From: Bacteroidales bacterium
GTDB taxonomy: Bacteria > Bacteroidota > Bacteroidia > Bacteroidales > Bacteroidaceae
Assembly (NCBI GenBank): GCA_004558865.1
Contig: SFCY01000059.1
Span: forward strand, 1 to 13,470
Length of the DNA stretch: 13,470 nt
Direction of reading: 5' to 3'
Shown: in pieces, positions 4,891 through 13,470 of the stretch
Position numbering within the stretch: the first letter of the stretch is position 1
Layout: every line of letters starts with the position of its first letter
The notes under the pieces: generated by a model
Database searches by the model: none
Seen by the model: the letters and a program-made list of their open reading frames with translations, nothing else
Told to the model about the DNA's origin: nothing
Position numbers and translations under genes: made by a program

Positions 4891-7800
4891 TCAGTGGGTG
4901 AGCGAGAACTTCATGTTCAGACCGAAGTCGTGGGTGGTGGTGGGGTAGCTGCTGCTCGAAAGCAACGGCGTGTTGGTCTGCATGTCGTAGTAGAAGCTCA
5001 TGGTCAGCATTCGCGAGAGCATGTAGTCGGCGGTGAAGCTGAGCTTGAAGGCGGTGTTGCCCGAGCTGGCCGTACTGGTCTGGGTGGCAATGTCGCGCGA
5101 GATGTTGGCCTGCTTGCGGTAGCTCAGGTCGAGGCGCAGGTTGAGTTCATGGCCCATGCCCTTGCCGTTGCGACCCGACTGCGAAGAGCTGGAGTTGTTC
5201 TTGTTGTCGTCGTCGCCTTTCTTCTTCGACTTCACCTTACGATGGTTGCCACCGCCACCGAAGAGATTGAAGTTGCTCAACTTGTAGCCGGCGCCGAGAA
5301 CCCAGTCGTGGCTTGTGGCCTCATTGAGCTGGATGCTCGTCATGGAGAGCGAGAGCACCCTCGTGGAGCGATACTCAAGCTTGGCCGTGAGGTTGTTTTG
5401 CAGCGTGACGTCTACACCCAACAGAGGCGAGAACGACTCATTGAGGCTCACGGTAGACACATTGTACATGCTGCTCGGCACCGGATTGCCCGTTGTGGCG
5501 TTGATGATGAAGCCCAAGCCGTTCATATACTCCATATAGGTGCTGTAGCTGCTGTAGGAGCCAACGGCGAAGATGCTGCGGTAGGCGTGGTTGATGTTGA
5601 CGCTCTTGAACACATCGCGCAGGAAGGGCAACTTGCCCAGGCCGCTGTAGCGGATGCTCCAGTTGGGCAGCATGCGCGAGAGCGAGGGGAAGATGTCGAG
5701 CTTGCCACCTCCCGACGAGGTGTAGGCCGAGAGGAAAGCCGGCACCATCACGTCGGCGCTGTACTTGTCCACGCCGCCGTTGGCCGCGTCGAAGGTCTTG
5801 CCGGCCAATGTGGAGCCAAGGGGATAGACGGAGCCCGCGTACCTGGCCTCCACACGCTGGCGGAAGCCTTCAAGCGAGTTGCAGAACTTGGAGAACGAGG
5901 TGCTTTGATAGCCGTTCTTGGCGTCGCCTATCCCATCGAAGGCACTCTTCAAGGATATGGTGGTCATATTGAACGAGCCGCTTTCGGTTGTGGGATTGCC
6001 CACATACATATATTGTATGCTGCGCCCACGGGTGGTGCTGCGGCTGGCGGTGAGGTCAATCTTGAAGTTCTTGACAGGCTCCAAGGTCATGCGCACCTGC
6101 AGGTCCTCGCTCTTGTTGGTCGTGGCGGGAGTGGCGACGGAGTCGTTGGTGAGCAGCCAGCCTTTCTGCCTTGCCTTGTCGATGTAGCCGTCGCCAACCA
6201 GTCCGAAGGCGAAGTCAAGTCCAGGCGACAGCACGCCCGTGGTGCGGCTCTGGCCAAAGGCGTCGCCCACACTGGGCGTGAAGCCCGGCAGCGACATCGA
6301 GTAGCGGTTGGTGTAGCTCAGGCTGACGTTGCGCACCATCATCATCACGCGGGCGGCCGACTGGGCTATCCTGTACCACCGCTCATCGTCGAGTGGCGGC
6401 TTGGCCGTGACGCTGAGCTTGAGCTTCATGGCCGAGTCCACCTTGTTGGTGATGACGAGCGTGTTGTCGTCCTTTCGGCGGTAGCGCAGCTTGAAGGGCT
6501 TTCCGTCGGCGGTCTTGGCCAACACGACGAGGCGACGCGACTTCTTGTTGTGCTTCACCGTGATGGTGGTGTCGGGCATCAGCGTGATTTCCTTCTCGAA
6601 GGTATTCTTGTTCTTCGGCAGGTTGCTCTTCTGCTCCTCGGCCTTCTGGTCTTGCTTGGACTGCTTGTCGGCACGGTCTCCACGAATCATCTGTTTCTTC
6701 TGGCTGATGGCGTTGCGGGTCACGCTGCGTCGGTTGTCACGGTCGAAGCGCTCGTTGGCCTTCTTGAGGAAAGGCACGTGGTTGTAGAGCTTCACCAAAT
6801 TGAAGGAGCCGTCGATGGTGAAAGTGCGGTTGTTGACAATGGTGTTGCCCAGGTCGACACTGTCGTTGAGCAGGGTGCCTCGCTGCCAGCTATAGGTGGC
6901 GTTGTAGGAGGCGTTGCTGTTGATCCAGTCGAAAATGGGCACAAGGTTGAGCGGCAGCTGGTAGCTGGCCTGGAAGCTCTGGTTGTAGCTCAGAGGCGTG
7001 CCGAAATGGCGCAGGCTCTGCTTCACCGAGTCCTTCCATGCCTCGTAATGGTCGGGATACAAGTCCTTGTTGATGGGCGTGTAGGGTTCTTCCACCTCCG
7101 CATTGGTGGCACTCTGGAAGTTCATGTGCAGGTTCTTGGTGAAGTCCCACCGCAATTGGAACTCCCGGTTCCAGAGGAACTGCTCGCTGAAGGTGAGCGG
7201 CAGCTGGCTGTTCTCCGTGGCCTCCATGTCGCGTTCCTGCAGCTCGTAGTAGTTGCGGGTGATTTCGGTGTTGAAGCCAACGCTCTGCGGCAGCCAGTTG
7301 AGGCCAAATCGCTTGAAGATGTCCCAGTACTTGGATTTTGACTTGATCTTCTTGAACGGCTCCCAAGCCTTGAACACCGGCGACCAGTTGTAGTCCATGG
7401 CTCCCCGCCATGCGTCCTCGTTCTCATACACGGTGGTCTCTCCCTGCGTGTGTCGGTGGGAGTGGCTGTAGGAGAAGCTGAAGTTGGCCGGGTCGTAGGG
7501 CATGGGGTGTCGCTTGGTGGCAATTCCGATGCGGGCGTTGGAGATGGCGAAGTTGGTGTTGACGGTCTTCGTCACGGCGATGCTCTCGATGGAGTCGCGC
7601 TCCCTGCCGGTGGCGGCGTCGAGGGCGTCACTGAGCTTCAAGTCTGTGTCGAGCGGGTTGTACTTGGGCTTGATGCGCTCCTTGCTCACGCTGTAGTAGA
7701 TGGGAATCGTCACCTTGGCCTTGTCGGGGAAGAACTTGCCCAACTCCAGGTTGGTGGTGAAGGTGTAGGTGCCGTCGTCGTCGGTGGAGCGCTGCTGCAC

Positions 7801-10800
7801 TCCTTCCTCCAGTCCGCCGAATCCCGCCGTGCTGTAGCGGCCCTGCAGGTTGAGCGTGCCGAAGTCGGAGAGCTGGATGTTCAAGTTGCCTTGGGCGGCC
7901 CAGCCACCGTCGTTGGTGTATTCGCGCAGACGGAGTTCGTTGAACCATATCTCGCCACTCTTCTGGTCGCCCGAGAGGTTGCGCACACCGATGATGATGG
8001 TCTTCACCTCGCCCAGCGACGGGTTGCCCATCACCGTCATCTTGTTGTTGGGATGGCTGCTGTCGTAGGCCGAATAGGCACGCGTGTAGGAGGCCTGCCC
8101 GTTGGAGCGGGCCTTGTTGCGCTCGCGCTTCAAGGTGGTGAGGGCTTCCAACGGAATGTTGAGCATATTCTCCTCGGGCCACACAAGCTGGCGGTCGGTG
8201 GCGCTGTACTTGTTGTAGTCGCTCTTGGGCGCAGTGAGTTTCAGCGGAATCTCATACTCATAGTAGTTGTTCTTGTAGTCAGAGCCTAAACGGATGAAGG
8301 CGGCCAGCTGGTTGTCCTGCAGGTTGGTGGTGTTCTGCTCGAAGGCATTGGCATGGATGAACATCTGCAGCTGCTTGTACTGGCGCAGGTCGAGGGTGGT
8401 GTTCTTGTAGACACACTTCGACTCGTTGGTGCTCAGGTTGTTGACCGTCATCGAGAGCGACTGCTCGTTGTTCTCCACCAGCTGCGGCTGCGTGGGGTCC
8501 TGCACACGCGAGATGCCGGGCGGCAGCACGTAGTTGACGGGGGTCTTGTCGTTGTTCTCCTCAATGTTGACCGAAGCGGTGGTCATCGAGCCCGTTGCGG
8601 CGCTCGGCGTAAGATTCTGGTCGTAGGTGCGCCACTCGCCCCTCACGAGGTCGAGCGAGCCAAAGCGGAGCGTGATGGGATGGGCAAAGCCGGTGACGAA
8701 GATACGGACGAAGCGGATGCTGGAGAAGTCGCTGATGCTGCCCACCTTTTGCTGGAACTCGTCGAGCGGAATACGGAAGAGATACCAGTCGGCCCTTCCC
8801 CGACCACCCTTGCGCAGTCCGGGCGAGGTCTCGCGCTTGTCGACGATGTAGTTCTGTCCCACCACGAGGTCCTCGGGGCGGATGGAGACGTGATACTGAT
8901 AGTATTTCTCGTATTCGTTGAGCGTGTAGTCCTGGTTGATGTCCTCCACGTCGGGCGTGGTCTTGTACGACGTGTCGTAGCTCTCCGTGCGGCTGTCGTT
9001 GTCGGGGGAGTTGCCTTGCGGATTGTTGATGTACTTGTAGCGGCGGATGATGGAGGCCTGCATCTGGTCGTAGTCCGTTCCGCGGAAATAATGGTAGTCG
9101 TCGCCGGCGGGGTCGGCCTGGATGCTGTCCCACACCTGCGCATTCACCTTCGACTTCACCTCGTTGAGGTAAGTCTGGTAAGGGGCGAAGGCCAGCTCCT
9201 CCTCGTCGTTGAGTCCGTTGAGTCCCACGTCCTGCAAGGCACGACTGCCCTTTGTCGTCGCAAAGGCGTAGGTCACCGTGGGCTGGTTGGGTATGCGTCC
9301 CCACTGTGTCTCCGTCCAGTTGGTGGAGCCGTCGACAGGCATGCCGCTCTCATAGAACTTCTTGCCGTCGCGGAGGACATCCTCCGACACCTCGCCGAGG
9401 TTGAAATAGAGGTCGCCGCCATAGTCGGAAGCCACGCCCTGCTCACGGGTGTAGATGAAGGGGTCGAGCATCCAGAACTCGATATACTCGATGTTGTTCT
9501 CCTCGAAGTCGCTGTTGTCGATCTTTCGCATCATGCCGCCCCAGTGGTTCCGCGGGTTGTTGAGCGTGCCGTCGCTGTTGAGGTCGGGGTTGAAGTTGTA
9601 GGGGCCGCGCTCGTTGGGGTAATACGTCAGGTTGAGCGTGGAGATGGTGGCTGTGGCTCCGTTGTAGCTGCTCTGGTTGCGGTTGGGATAGAGCTCGTTG
9701 ACATAGACCTCGCGCACATAGTAGTTGGACAGCTGTTCCAAGTCGCTGCGGATATGCCCGGGAGTGAGCGACGAGGAGCGGCGCGTGAAAAGGGGGTCGA
9801 TGGTATACCATGAGAGGAGCGATCGGTTGTAGCCCGAGCGCAGCGTGGTCTTGTCGCTGTATTCGGGGAACATCGTAGGCACACTCGACAGCATCCACGA
9901 CGTTGGCGTGAGGATGCTGATTTTGTTGGTGGAGTTCTCAAAGTCGTCTATATAGGAGGCGTTGTCCTGCGTGCCGCTGCTCTGTCCGGCTATGAGCTGG
10001 GCAAACTCTCCCGTGAACGAGATCTGCGAGGGCTGCGTGAGGTGGAGGAAGGGCAGCTTGTCGAGCACATTGGTGAGCCACTGGCTTTCCTTCTTCCAGT
10101 TGAGGTTGAGGCCCCAGATGGTGTTGTTGAGCGGTTCCGAGCCCATGTTCACCTTTGAGGTCAGGGCCTGCTCCGAGAGGTGGAGCAGCGTACCGCTCAT
10201 CTGGAAGTTCTTGGTGAAGTCGTACTCCCAGTTGAATCCGAACATGGTTTTCCGCTCCTGCCCATAGTCGGTGTTGCTCTCCAACGACACGCTCACATTG
10301 GTGCCGGCGTCGATGATGCTCTGATTGAGTATGGTCACCGTACCACCGCTGTAGTCCACGCTGTAGTCGCTGCCTTCGGTCAGCGTCAAGCCACCCGCCG
10401 TCACCACCACGGAGCCCTGTGGGACATTGTAGGCTCCAAGCGAGATGACATTGGCCGCCGTGCCGCGGAATTGGCCCACGAGCATATACTTGTTCTTCTC
10501 GGCTATCTGCTTGGCCACGGTCTTGATAGAGTCGTAGAGCTCCGTGAAGGCGTATTTCTGCGCGTTGGCCGCACTCACTCCCTTGCTCACCAGGTAGTCG
10601 TACATATATCGTCCGAAAGGCTCCGGCTCGGGGAAGAACACGCGTCCCTTGCTCACGGTGTAGCCCTCCACATAGTCGAAGTAGCCGTTGGAGTGCACCT
10701 TGTTGTTGTTGTCGAGCCGGTCGGCTCCCAAAAGCTTGATGATGGTCTGGCTCTTCACCTGCGGCTCGGGTATATAAGAAATGTATACACCGGCCGTGTC

Positions 10801-12564
10801 GCTTTGGTATTTCACATCCAGGCGGAACTTGTCCTTCTCCATGGAACTGCTTCCAAGGTTGTAGACGTTCTTCATCATCAGTCCCCAGTTGCCTTGCTGC
10901 GGCGTGTTGCTGGTGTTCTTGAGCGATTTCACGAAGAGCGTCTGGTTGACGTCGGTCACGTCAGAGGCAAACTCTCCCACCTGATAGGTCATTCCGCCGT
11001 AGGTGTACTCGTAGGCCACGGCCAGCACCTGGTCGGTCTGCAGGGTGGAGTTGAGCGAGATGTAGCCCAGCGCCGTGTTGACGGTATATTCCGAAGAGTT
11101 GAGCAGGCGCGCCTTCTCTATCTTCTCATAGTCGGTGCCGCCCACGAGTCCCGCCCCGTCGAGGGTCGACGTGGCTTGGTCGATGTCGCGGGCTGCGACG
11201 TAGCTGCCCACCATCTCGGCGTATTCGCTGTTGGCATTGTTGGAAGGCACGGGCTGCCCCGTCACGCCCCAGCGCGGGTTGCTCACCTTGGCGTTCTCGG
11301 CCAAGTCGGTCAGGGCCACGATGTTGCGGGTGTTGGATGTCGTTCCCGACTTGTTGGTCACCCACACTTCCACGCGGTTGATGTTCACGCCCGTGGTCAG
11401 ATTGGGCAGGGAGCTCATGCCCTGTGCGTAATGGTCGCGGAAATACTGGGAGAGGAAGAAGTGGCGGTTCTCCTCATAGTTGGCCACGTCTATCTCAAAC
11501 GGCGTGAGCTGCACGCCGCCTTTGCTCGACACAGTCTTCGTGGACGACTTCTTCTGGGAGAAGACCGTCTGCAGCTTCAGCTTGCCAAACTGCATGTCGG
11601 TTCTCAAGCCGAAGAGCGAGCTGGCTCCCTTCACCAGGCTGGAGTTGCTGGGGAAAGAGATGTTGCCGGCCTCCACGAGCTTGATGATCTCGTCTTCCTT
11701 GCCGTCGTATTTCAGTTTCAGGTTCTGGGCGTCATAGTCGAAGGTGGCGTCGGTGTTGTAGTTCAGGTTGAGGTTCACCTTGTCGCCCACCTTGCCGTTC
11801 ATGTTCAGATTGATCTTCTCGTCGAAGTCCATCGTCGTGGTCTTGCGGTTGCGGATGGGGAGCGACGGGTTGTCGATGTTCTTGAATGTGGCGCCAAACT
11901 TCAGCTCGGCTGTTCCCTGCGTCTTGATGCGCACGCCGCCGGGGCCGAAGATTTTCTCCGCCGGCCCCAAGTCGAAGTGCATGTCGGTGAAGTCGAACTT
12001 CTCCTTTCCCTTGGCTTTGTAGATTTCAGAATTCTTGTCTCTGAAGAACTGCTGCATCGACCTTTGCTCCACCCATTTGCGATACTCCTCGGGAGTCATC
12101 ATGATGGGGGCGTTGATGTAGGTGTCGCTGATTTTTGAGCCGATGATGTATCGGTCGAGCGTGTCGTTGTACACCACGTCCTGCTTCAAGTTGTCGGGGC
12201 GCTTCAAGTCGGCCGGGTTCTGGTCCAGGTCGTCGTAGGTGACAGGAGTGGTGCGCTGGATCTGCCAGCGGGGATGGAGCAGCGAGTCGGGAATCTCCTC
12301 CTCGTCGGCCGACACGGCCTGCGCCTTCACCTCCATGACCGGCTTCTTAGGCTTGTTGTCCTGCTGCCCCGCGTTCTTCTGCTTGTCGTCCTGCCGGTTG
12401 GGGTGGTTGGCCTGCGGGGTCAGCCCGTTGTTGCCCTGTTGCTGCTGCGTCCGCTGCGACCGTCGCGTGAGGTCGTCCTGCAGGAAAGGCACGGCAAGGG
12501 CATAGCTGGCCACCAAGACGGCCAGCACAACCATAAACTTTCTATGGAACAACCTGCTTTTCAT
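4891..12564 (-). CDS. sprA: SprA/Sov, outer-membrane translocon of the type IX secretion system
   Basis: Giant outer-membrane beta-barrel of 2557 residues, compared with about 2400-2500 for SprA of Flavobacterium and Sov of Porphyromonas. The family forms the channel through which type IX secretion cargo crosses the outer membrane. A Sec signal peptide is clear: MKSRLFHRK, then a hydrophobic core, with likely cleavage after ALA near residue 24. A Q/N/K-rich low-complexity linker covers about 35-90. A first SprA-type repeat region starts near 205 (FGPGGVRIKTQG, LNLNYNTDATFDYDAQ), and a related segment lies near 760-860. Family hallmarks follow: ALQDVGLNGLNDEEE (about 1115), TPDVEDINQDYTLNEYE (about 1205-1220), WYLFRIPL, and GEIWFNELRLREYTNDGGW (about 1535). 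A lysine-rich insertion occupies about 1935-2000 and a charged, serine-rich loop about 2438-2468. The C terminus (FGLNMKFSLTH) is a barrel strand. There are no frameshifts or internal stops. It follows ruvA by 85 bp and is probably co-transcribed with it. Large antisense open frames over this gene are shadows. Confidence 0.96.
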   Translation of the reverse strand: MKSRLFHRKFMVVLAVLVASYALAVPFLQDDLTRRSQRTQQQQGNNGLTPQANHPNRQDDKQKNAGQQDNKPKKPVMEVKAQAVSADEEEIPDSLLHPRWQIQRTTPVTYDDLDQNPADLKRPDNLKQDVVYNDTLDRYIIGSKISDTYINAPIMMTPEEYRKWVEQRSMQQFFRDKNSEIYKAKGKEKFDFTDMHFDLGPAEKIFGPGGVRIKTQGTAELKFGATFKNIDNPSLPIRNRKTTTMDFDEKINLNMNGKVGDKVNLNLNYNTDATFDYDAQNLKLKYDGKEDEIIKLVEAGNISFPSNSSLVKGASSLFGLRTDMQFGKLKLQTVFSQKKSSTKTVSSKGGVQLTPFEIDVANYEENRHFFLSQYFRDHYAQGMSSLPNLTTGVNINRVEVWVTNKSGTTSNTRNIVALTDLAENAKVSNPRWGVTGQPVPSNNANSEYAEMVGSYVAARDIDQATSTLDGAGLVGGTDYEKIEKARLLNSSEYTVNTALGYISLNSTLQTDQVLAVAYEYTYGGMTYQVGEFASDVTDVNQTLFVKSLKNTSNTPQQGNWGLMMKNVYNLGSSSMEKDKFRLDVKYQSDTAGVYISYIPEPQVKSQTIIKLLGADRLDNNNKVHSNGYFDYVEGYTVSKGRVFFPEPEPFGRYMYDYLVSKGVSAANAQKYAFTELYDSIKTVAKQIAEKNKYMLVGQFRGTAANVISLGAYNVPQGSVVVTAGGLTLTEGSDYSVDYSGGTVTILNQSIIDAGTNVSVSLESNTDYGQERKTMFGFNWEYDFTKNFQMSGTLLHLSEQALTSKVNMGSEPLNNTIWGLNLNWKKESQWLTNVLDKLPFLHLTQPSQISFTGEFAQLIAGQSSGTQDNASYIDDFENSTNKISILTPTSWMLSSVPTMFPEYSDKTTLRSGYNRSLLSWYTIDPLFTRRSSSLTPGHIRSDLEQLSNYYVREVYVNELYPNRNQSSYNGATATISTLNLTYYPNERGPYNFNPDLNSDGTLNNPRNHWGGMMRKIDNSDFEENNIEYIEFWMLDPFIYTREQGVASDYGGDLYFNLGEVSEDVLRDGKKFYESGMPVDGSTNWTETQWGRIPNQPTVTYAFATTKGSRALQDVGLNGLNDEEELAFAPYQTYLNEVKSKVNAQVWDSIQADPAGDDYHYFRGTDYDQMQASIIRRYKYINNPQGNSPDNDSRTESYDTSYKTTPDVEDINQDYTLNEYEKYYQYHVSIRPEDLVVGQNYIVDKRETSPGLRKGGRGRADWYLFRIPLDEFQQKVGSISDFSSIRFVRIFVTGFAHPITLRFGSLDLVRGEWRTYDQNLTPSAATGSMTTASVNIEENNDKTPVNYVLPPGISRVQDPTQPQLVENNEQSLSMTVNNLSTNESKCVYKNTTLDLRQYKQLQMFIHANAFEQNTTNLQDNQLAAFIRLGSDYKNNYYEYEIPLKLTAPKSDYNKYSATDRQLVWPEENMLNIPLEALTTLKRERNKARSNGQASYTRAYSAYDSSHPNNKMTVMGNPSLGEVKTIIIGVRNLSGDQKSGEIWFNELRLREYTNDGGWAAQGNLNIQLSDFGTLNLQGRYSTAGFGGLEEGVQQRSTDDDGTYTFTTNLELGKFFPDKAKVTIPIYYSVSKERIKPKYNPLDTDLKLSDALDAATGRERDSIESIAVTKTVNTNFAISNARIGIATKRHPMPYDPANFSFSYSHSHRHTQGETTVYENEDAWRGAMDYNWSPVFKAWEPFKKIKSKSKYWDIFKRFGLNWLPQSVGFNTEITRNYYELQERDMEATENSQLPLTFSEQFLWNREFQLRWDFTKNLHMNFQSATNAEVEEPYTPINKDLYPDHYEAWKDSVKQSLRHFGTPLSYNQSFQASYQLPLNLVPIFDWINSNASYNATYSWQRGTLLNDSVDLGNTIVNNRTFTIDGSFNLVKLYNHVPFLKKANERFDRDNRRSVTRNAISQKKQMIRGDRADKQSKQDQKAEEQKSNLPKNKNTFEKEITLMPDTTITVKHNKKSRRLVVLAKTADGKPFKLRYRRKDDNTLVITNKVDSAMKLKLSVTAKPPLDDERWYRIAQSAARVMMMVRNVSLSYTNRYSMSLPGFTPSVGDAFGQSRTTGVLSPGLDFAFGLVGDGYIDKARQKGWLLTNDSVATPATTNKSEDLQVRMTLEPVKNFKIDLTASRSTTRGRSIQYMYVGNPTTESGSFNMTTISLKSAFDGIGDAKNGYQSTSFSKFCNSLEGFRQRVEARYAGSVYPLGSTLAGKTFDAANGGVDKYSADVMVPAFLSAYTSSGGGKLDIFPSLSRMLPNWSIRYSGLGKLPFLRDVFKSVNINHAYRSIFAVGSYSSYSTYMEYMNGLGFIINATTGNPVPSSMYNVSTVSLNESFSPLLGVDVTLQNNLTAKLEYRSTRVLSLSMTSIQLNEATSHDWVLGAGYKLSNFNLFGGGGNHRKVKSKKKGDDDNKNNSSSSQSGRNGKGMGHELNLRLDLSYRKQANISRDIATQTSTASSGNTAFKLSFTADYMLSRMLTMSFYYDMQTNTPLLSSSSYPTTTHDFGLNMKFSLTH

Positions 12565-12592
12565 TCACGGAAACCAATGGTGGCGGGCGGCA

Positions 12593-12637
12593 TGGGCATT
12601 TGCGTTAAGAGTGCCCAGTCAACACGCCTCCCGTTGA
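12593..12637. other. Small hairpins in the ruvA-sprA spacer
   Basis: The 83-bp spacer holds TGGGCA/TGCCCA (12593-12598 with 12612-12617) and TCAAC/GTTGA (12619-12623 with 12633-12637). Both are short. Neither is followed by a T-run on the minus strand, and no TAnnTTTG box is present, so the spacer looks like a read-through junction rather than a unit boundary. Confidence 0.35.
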
Positions 12638-12647
12638 TGGAAAATCG

Positions 12648-13262
12648 CTATTTAATCATTTTCAAAGCCAGTTTCACCACTTGCTGCACCTCGATGCCCG
12701 GATTGTCCTTCATCACCTGGTCCACCACCTTGGCGCTGGGAGCCGGCGAGAAGCCAAGCATCACAAGGGCGCTCACGGCCTCCTCCTTCACGGGAGAGTC
12801 CACTGTGGCCGCGGCTCCGCCACCAGCTTCCACCTCCTGGGTGATGCCCAACGACAGCACCTTGTCCTTTAGGTCTACGATGATGCGCTGGGCGGTCTTC
12901 AGCCCGATGCCCTTCACCGACTTGAGCAGCCTGTCGTTGCCCGAGGCTATGGCGTTGCCCAACTCGGCGGCCGAAAGCGACGAGAGGATCATGCGCGCCG
13001 TGTTGGCCCCCACTCCCGACACGGTGATGAGCAGCCGATACAGCTCGCGCTCCTTCTTCGTGGCAAAGCCATAGAGCGTGAAGCTGTCGTCGCGGCCGCC
13101 GGTCACGAGGGCCTCGTGCACATAGAGCCTGACTTCTTTCTTTCCTTGGATGGAACTATAGGTGTTGAGCGAAATGTTGAGCGCGTAGCCCACTCCCGCA
13201 GCCTCCACCACGGCCAAGGCTGGCGTGAGCTCGGCCAACTCCCCTTTGATATATTCAATCAT
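12648..13262 (-). CDS. ruvA: Holliday junction branch migration complex subunit RuvA
   Basis: RuvA, 204 residues, the usual length. It forms tetramers that bind Holliday junctions and load the RuvB motor during recombinational repair. Domain I (1-62, OB-fold) opens MIEYIKGELAELTP and contains GVGYALNIS (23-31) and the LYGF segment (63-66). Domain II has two helix-hairpin-helix motifs, VSGVGANTARMIL (81-93) and VKGIGLKTAQRII (116-128), which contact the DNA backbone. A glycine/alanine-rich linker (141-157) leads to domain III (about 158-204, ALVMLGF), which binds RuvB. I chose the ATG at 13262 because it gives the canonical N terminus; the frame extends to an ATG at 13301 with 13 extra residues that do not fit the family. 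ruvB is not in this window, which is common outside the Proteobacteria. I could not find a clear promoter upstream. All key motifs are intact. Confidence 0.97.
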   Translation of the reverse strand: MIEYIKGELAELTPALAVVEAAGVGYALNISLNTYSSIQGKKEVRLYVHEALVTGGRDDSFTLYGFATKKERELYRLLITVSGVGANTARMILSSLSAAELGNAIASGNDRLLKSVKGIGLKTAQRIIVDLKDKVLSLGITQEVEAGGGAAATVDSPVKEEAVSALVMLGFSPAPSAKVVDQVMKDNPGIEVQQVVKLALKMIK

Positions 13263-13316
13263 TTTCAGTCTGATGCAAGATGATACTTTGATAAAACGCA
13301 TGAATCGGTAAATTAT

Positions 13317-13347
13317 TATAGGCTGGTTCTATAAATTAGGCTGATAG
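13317..13347 (-). repeat. Right arm of the 31-bp perfect inverted repeat
   Basis: This is the exact reverse complement of 629-659. Seen on the minus strand it reads CTATCAGCC...CAGCCTATA and lies 55 bp upstream of the ruvA start, so it would be in the ruvA promoter or leader region. Beyond the inner end both arms reach a CCGAT after 8 to 10 bases, suggesting that the related segment is longer than the perfect part. Confidence 0.9.
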
Positions 13348-13394
13348 AATAATCGATAAAGTGCAGTTGTTGTTTCGGTCGTCTTCTGCATCTA

Positions 13395-13470
13395 TCGGTC
13401 TCAAAACGTCAAGTCTCATCGGTCGTGTAGCCCGCTACACTCCCTCTTCAACTTACGTTTTGAATCCCGA
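13395..13470. repeat. Nested stem-loop structure at the window's right edge
   Basis: An outer stem pairs TCAAAACGT (13401-13409) with ACGTTTTGA (13455-13463). It continues as AAGT/ACTT (13411-13414 with 13451-13454) after one bulged C, and possibly TCGG/CCGA (13395-13398 with 13467-13470) outside. Inside is a second perfect hairpin, GTGTAGC-CC-GCTACAC (13425-13440). There is no poly-T tract. Two plus-strand frames stay open to the window edge, one from a GTG at 13361, but no coding claim can be supported. It may be a structured RNA, a repeat-element end, or the leader of an unseen gene. Confidence 0.6.

Noticed and set aside
4831..7341. 836-codon open frame on the plus strand
   Set aside because: It lies wholly antisense to sprA and the sprA terminator, its product is a low-complexity V/G/A/H/E/L-rich string with no recognisable motif, and SprA is unmistakable on the other strand. 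It is a shadow of GC-rich codon use.
8353..9813. 486-codon open frame on the plus strand
   Set aside because: Antisense to the middle of sprA; same reasoning as the other antisense frames.
10180..12138. 652-codon open frame on the plus strand
   Set aside because: Antisense to the N-terminal half of sprA, with the same shadow composition and no domain or initiation signal.
13361..13470. Start of a plus-strand gene from a GTG at 13361
   Set aside because: Two plus-strand frames are open here, there is no ATG, no recognised promoter and no motif, and the DNA is dominated by stem-loops. It cannot be supported from this window.

Overview
The window looks like a chromosomal segment of a Bacteroidota organism, most likely Prevotella or a close relative. 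The main reasons are a full-length SprA-type outer-membrane translocon gene of the type IX secretion system, a promoter matching the Bacteroidota pattern TTTG-N20-TAnnTTTG, A-rich start regions without Shine-Dalgarno sequences, and etf/acyl-CoA dehydrogenase proteins of the kind found in that group. The genus is inferred; no rRNA or other marker is present.

Layout from left to right. Positions 1-215 hold the remains of an IS1634-like transposase with a large internal deletion. Positions 216-690 are AT-rich and non-coding but highly patterned: a short hairpin, three copies of a motif at exact 33-bp spacing, four copies of another motif at exact 22-bp spacing whose last copy is a perfect palindrome, and one arm of a 31-bp perfect inverted repeat. 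A strong terminator at about 692-753 closes the minus-strand operon that follows.

All five intact genes are on the minus strand, in two transcription units. The first, reading right to left, is etfB (4667-3798), etfA (3617-2595) and an acyl-CoA dehydrogenase (2500-779). It has a recognisable promoter near 4705-4742. The three proteins form one redox module: the dehydrogenase oxidises or reduces an acyl-CoA/enoyl-CoA pair and exchanges electrons with the EtfAB flavoprotein. The EtfB motif is of the type seen in NAD-linked, possibly electron-bifurcating, Etfs. The two spacers inside this operon are unusually long (180 and 94 bp), and each contains an inverted-repeat-bounded segment.

The second unit is ruvA (13262-12648) followed by sprA (12564-4891), ended by a perfect 20-bp hairpin terminator at 4824-4866. 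RuvA is the Holliday-junction-binding subunit. SprA is the very large beta-barrel through which type IX secretion cargo crosses the outer membrane. The two functions are unrelated, and the genes appear to be linked only by position.

The right edge (13263-13470) carries the second arm of the 31-bp inverted repeat, about 12.7 kb from the first and in opposite orientation, then a nested stem-loop at 13395-13470. The five genes are ordinary core functions. The less ordinary material is the non-coding repeat structure on both sides of them. I saw no CRISPR, tRNA, rRNA or complete mobile element.
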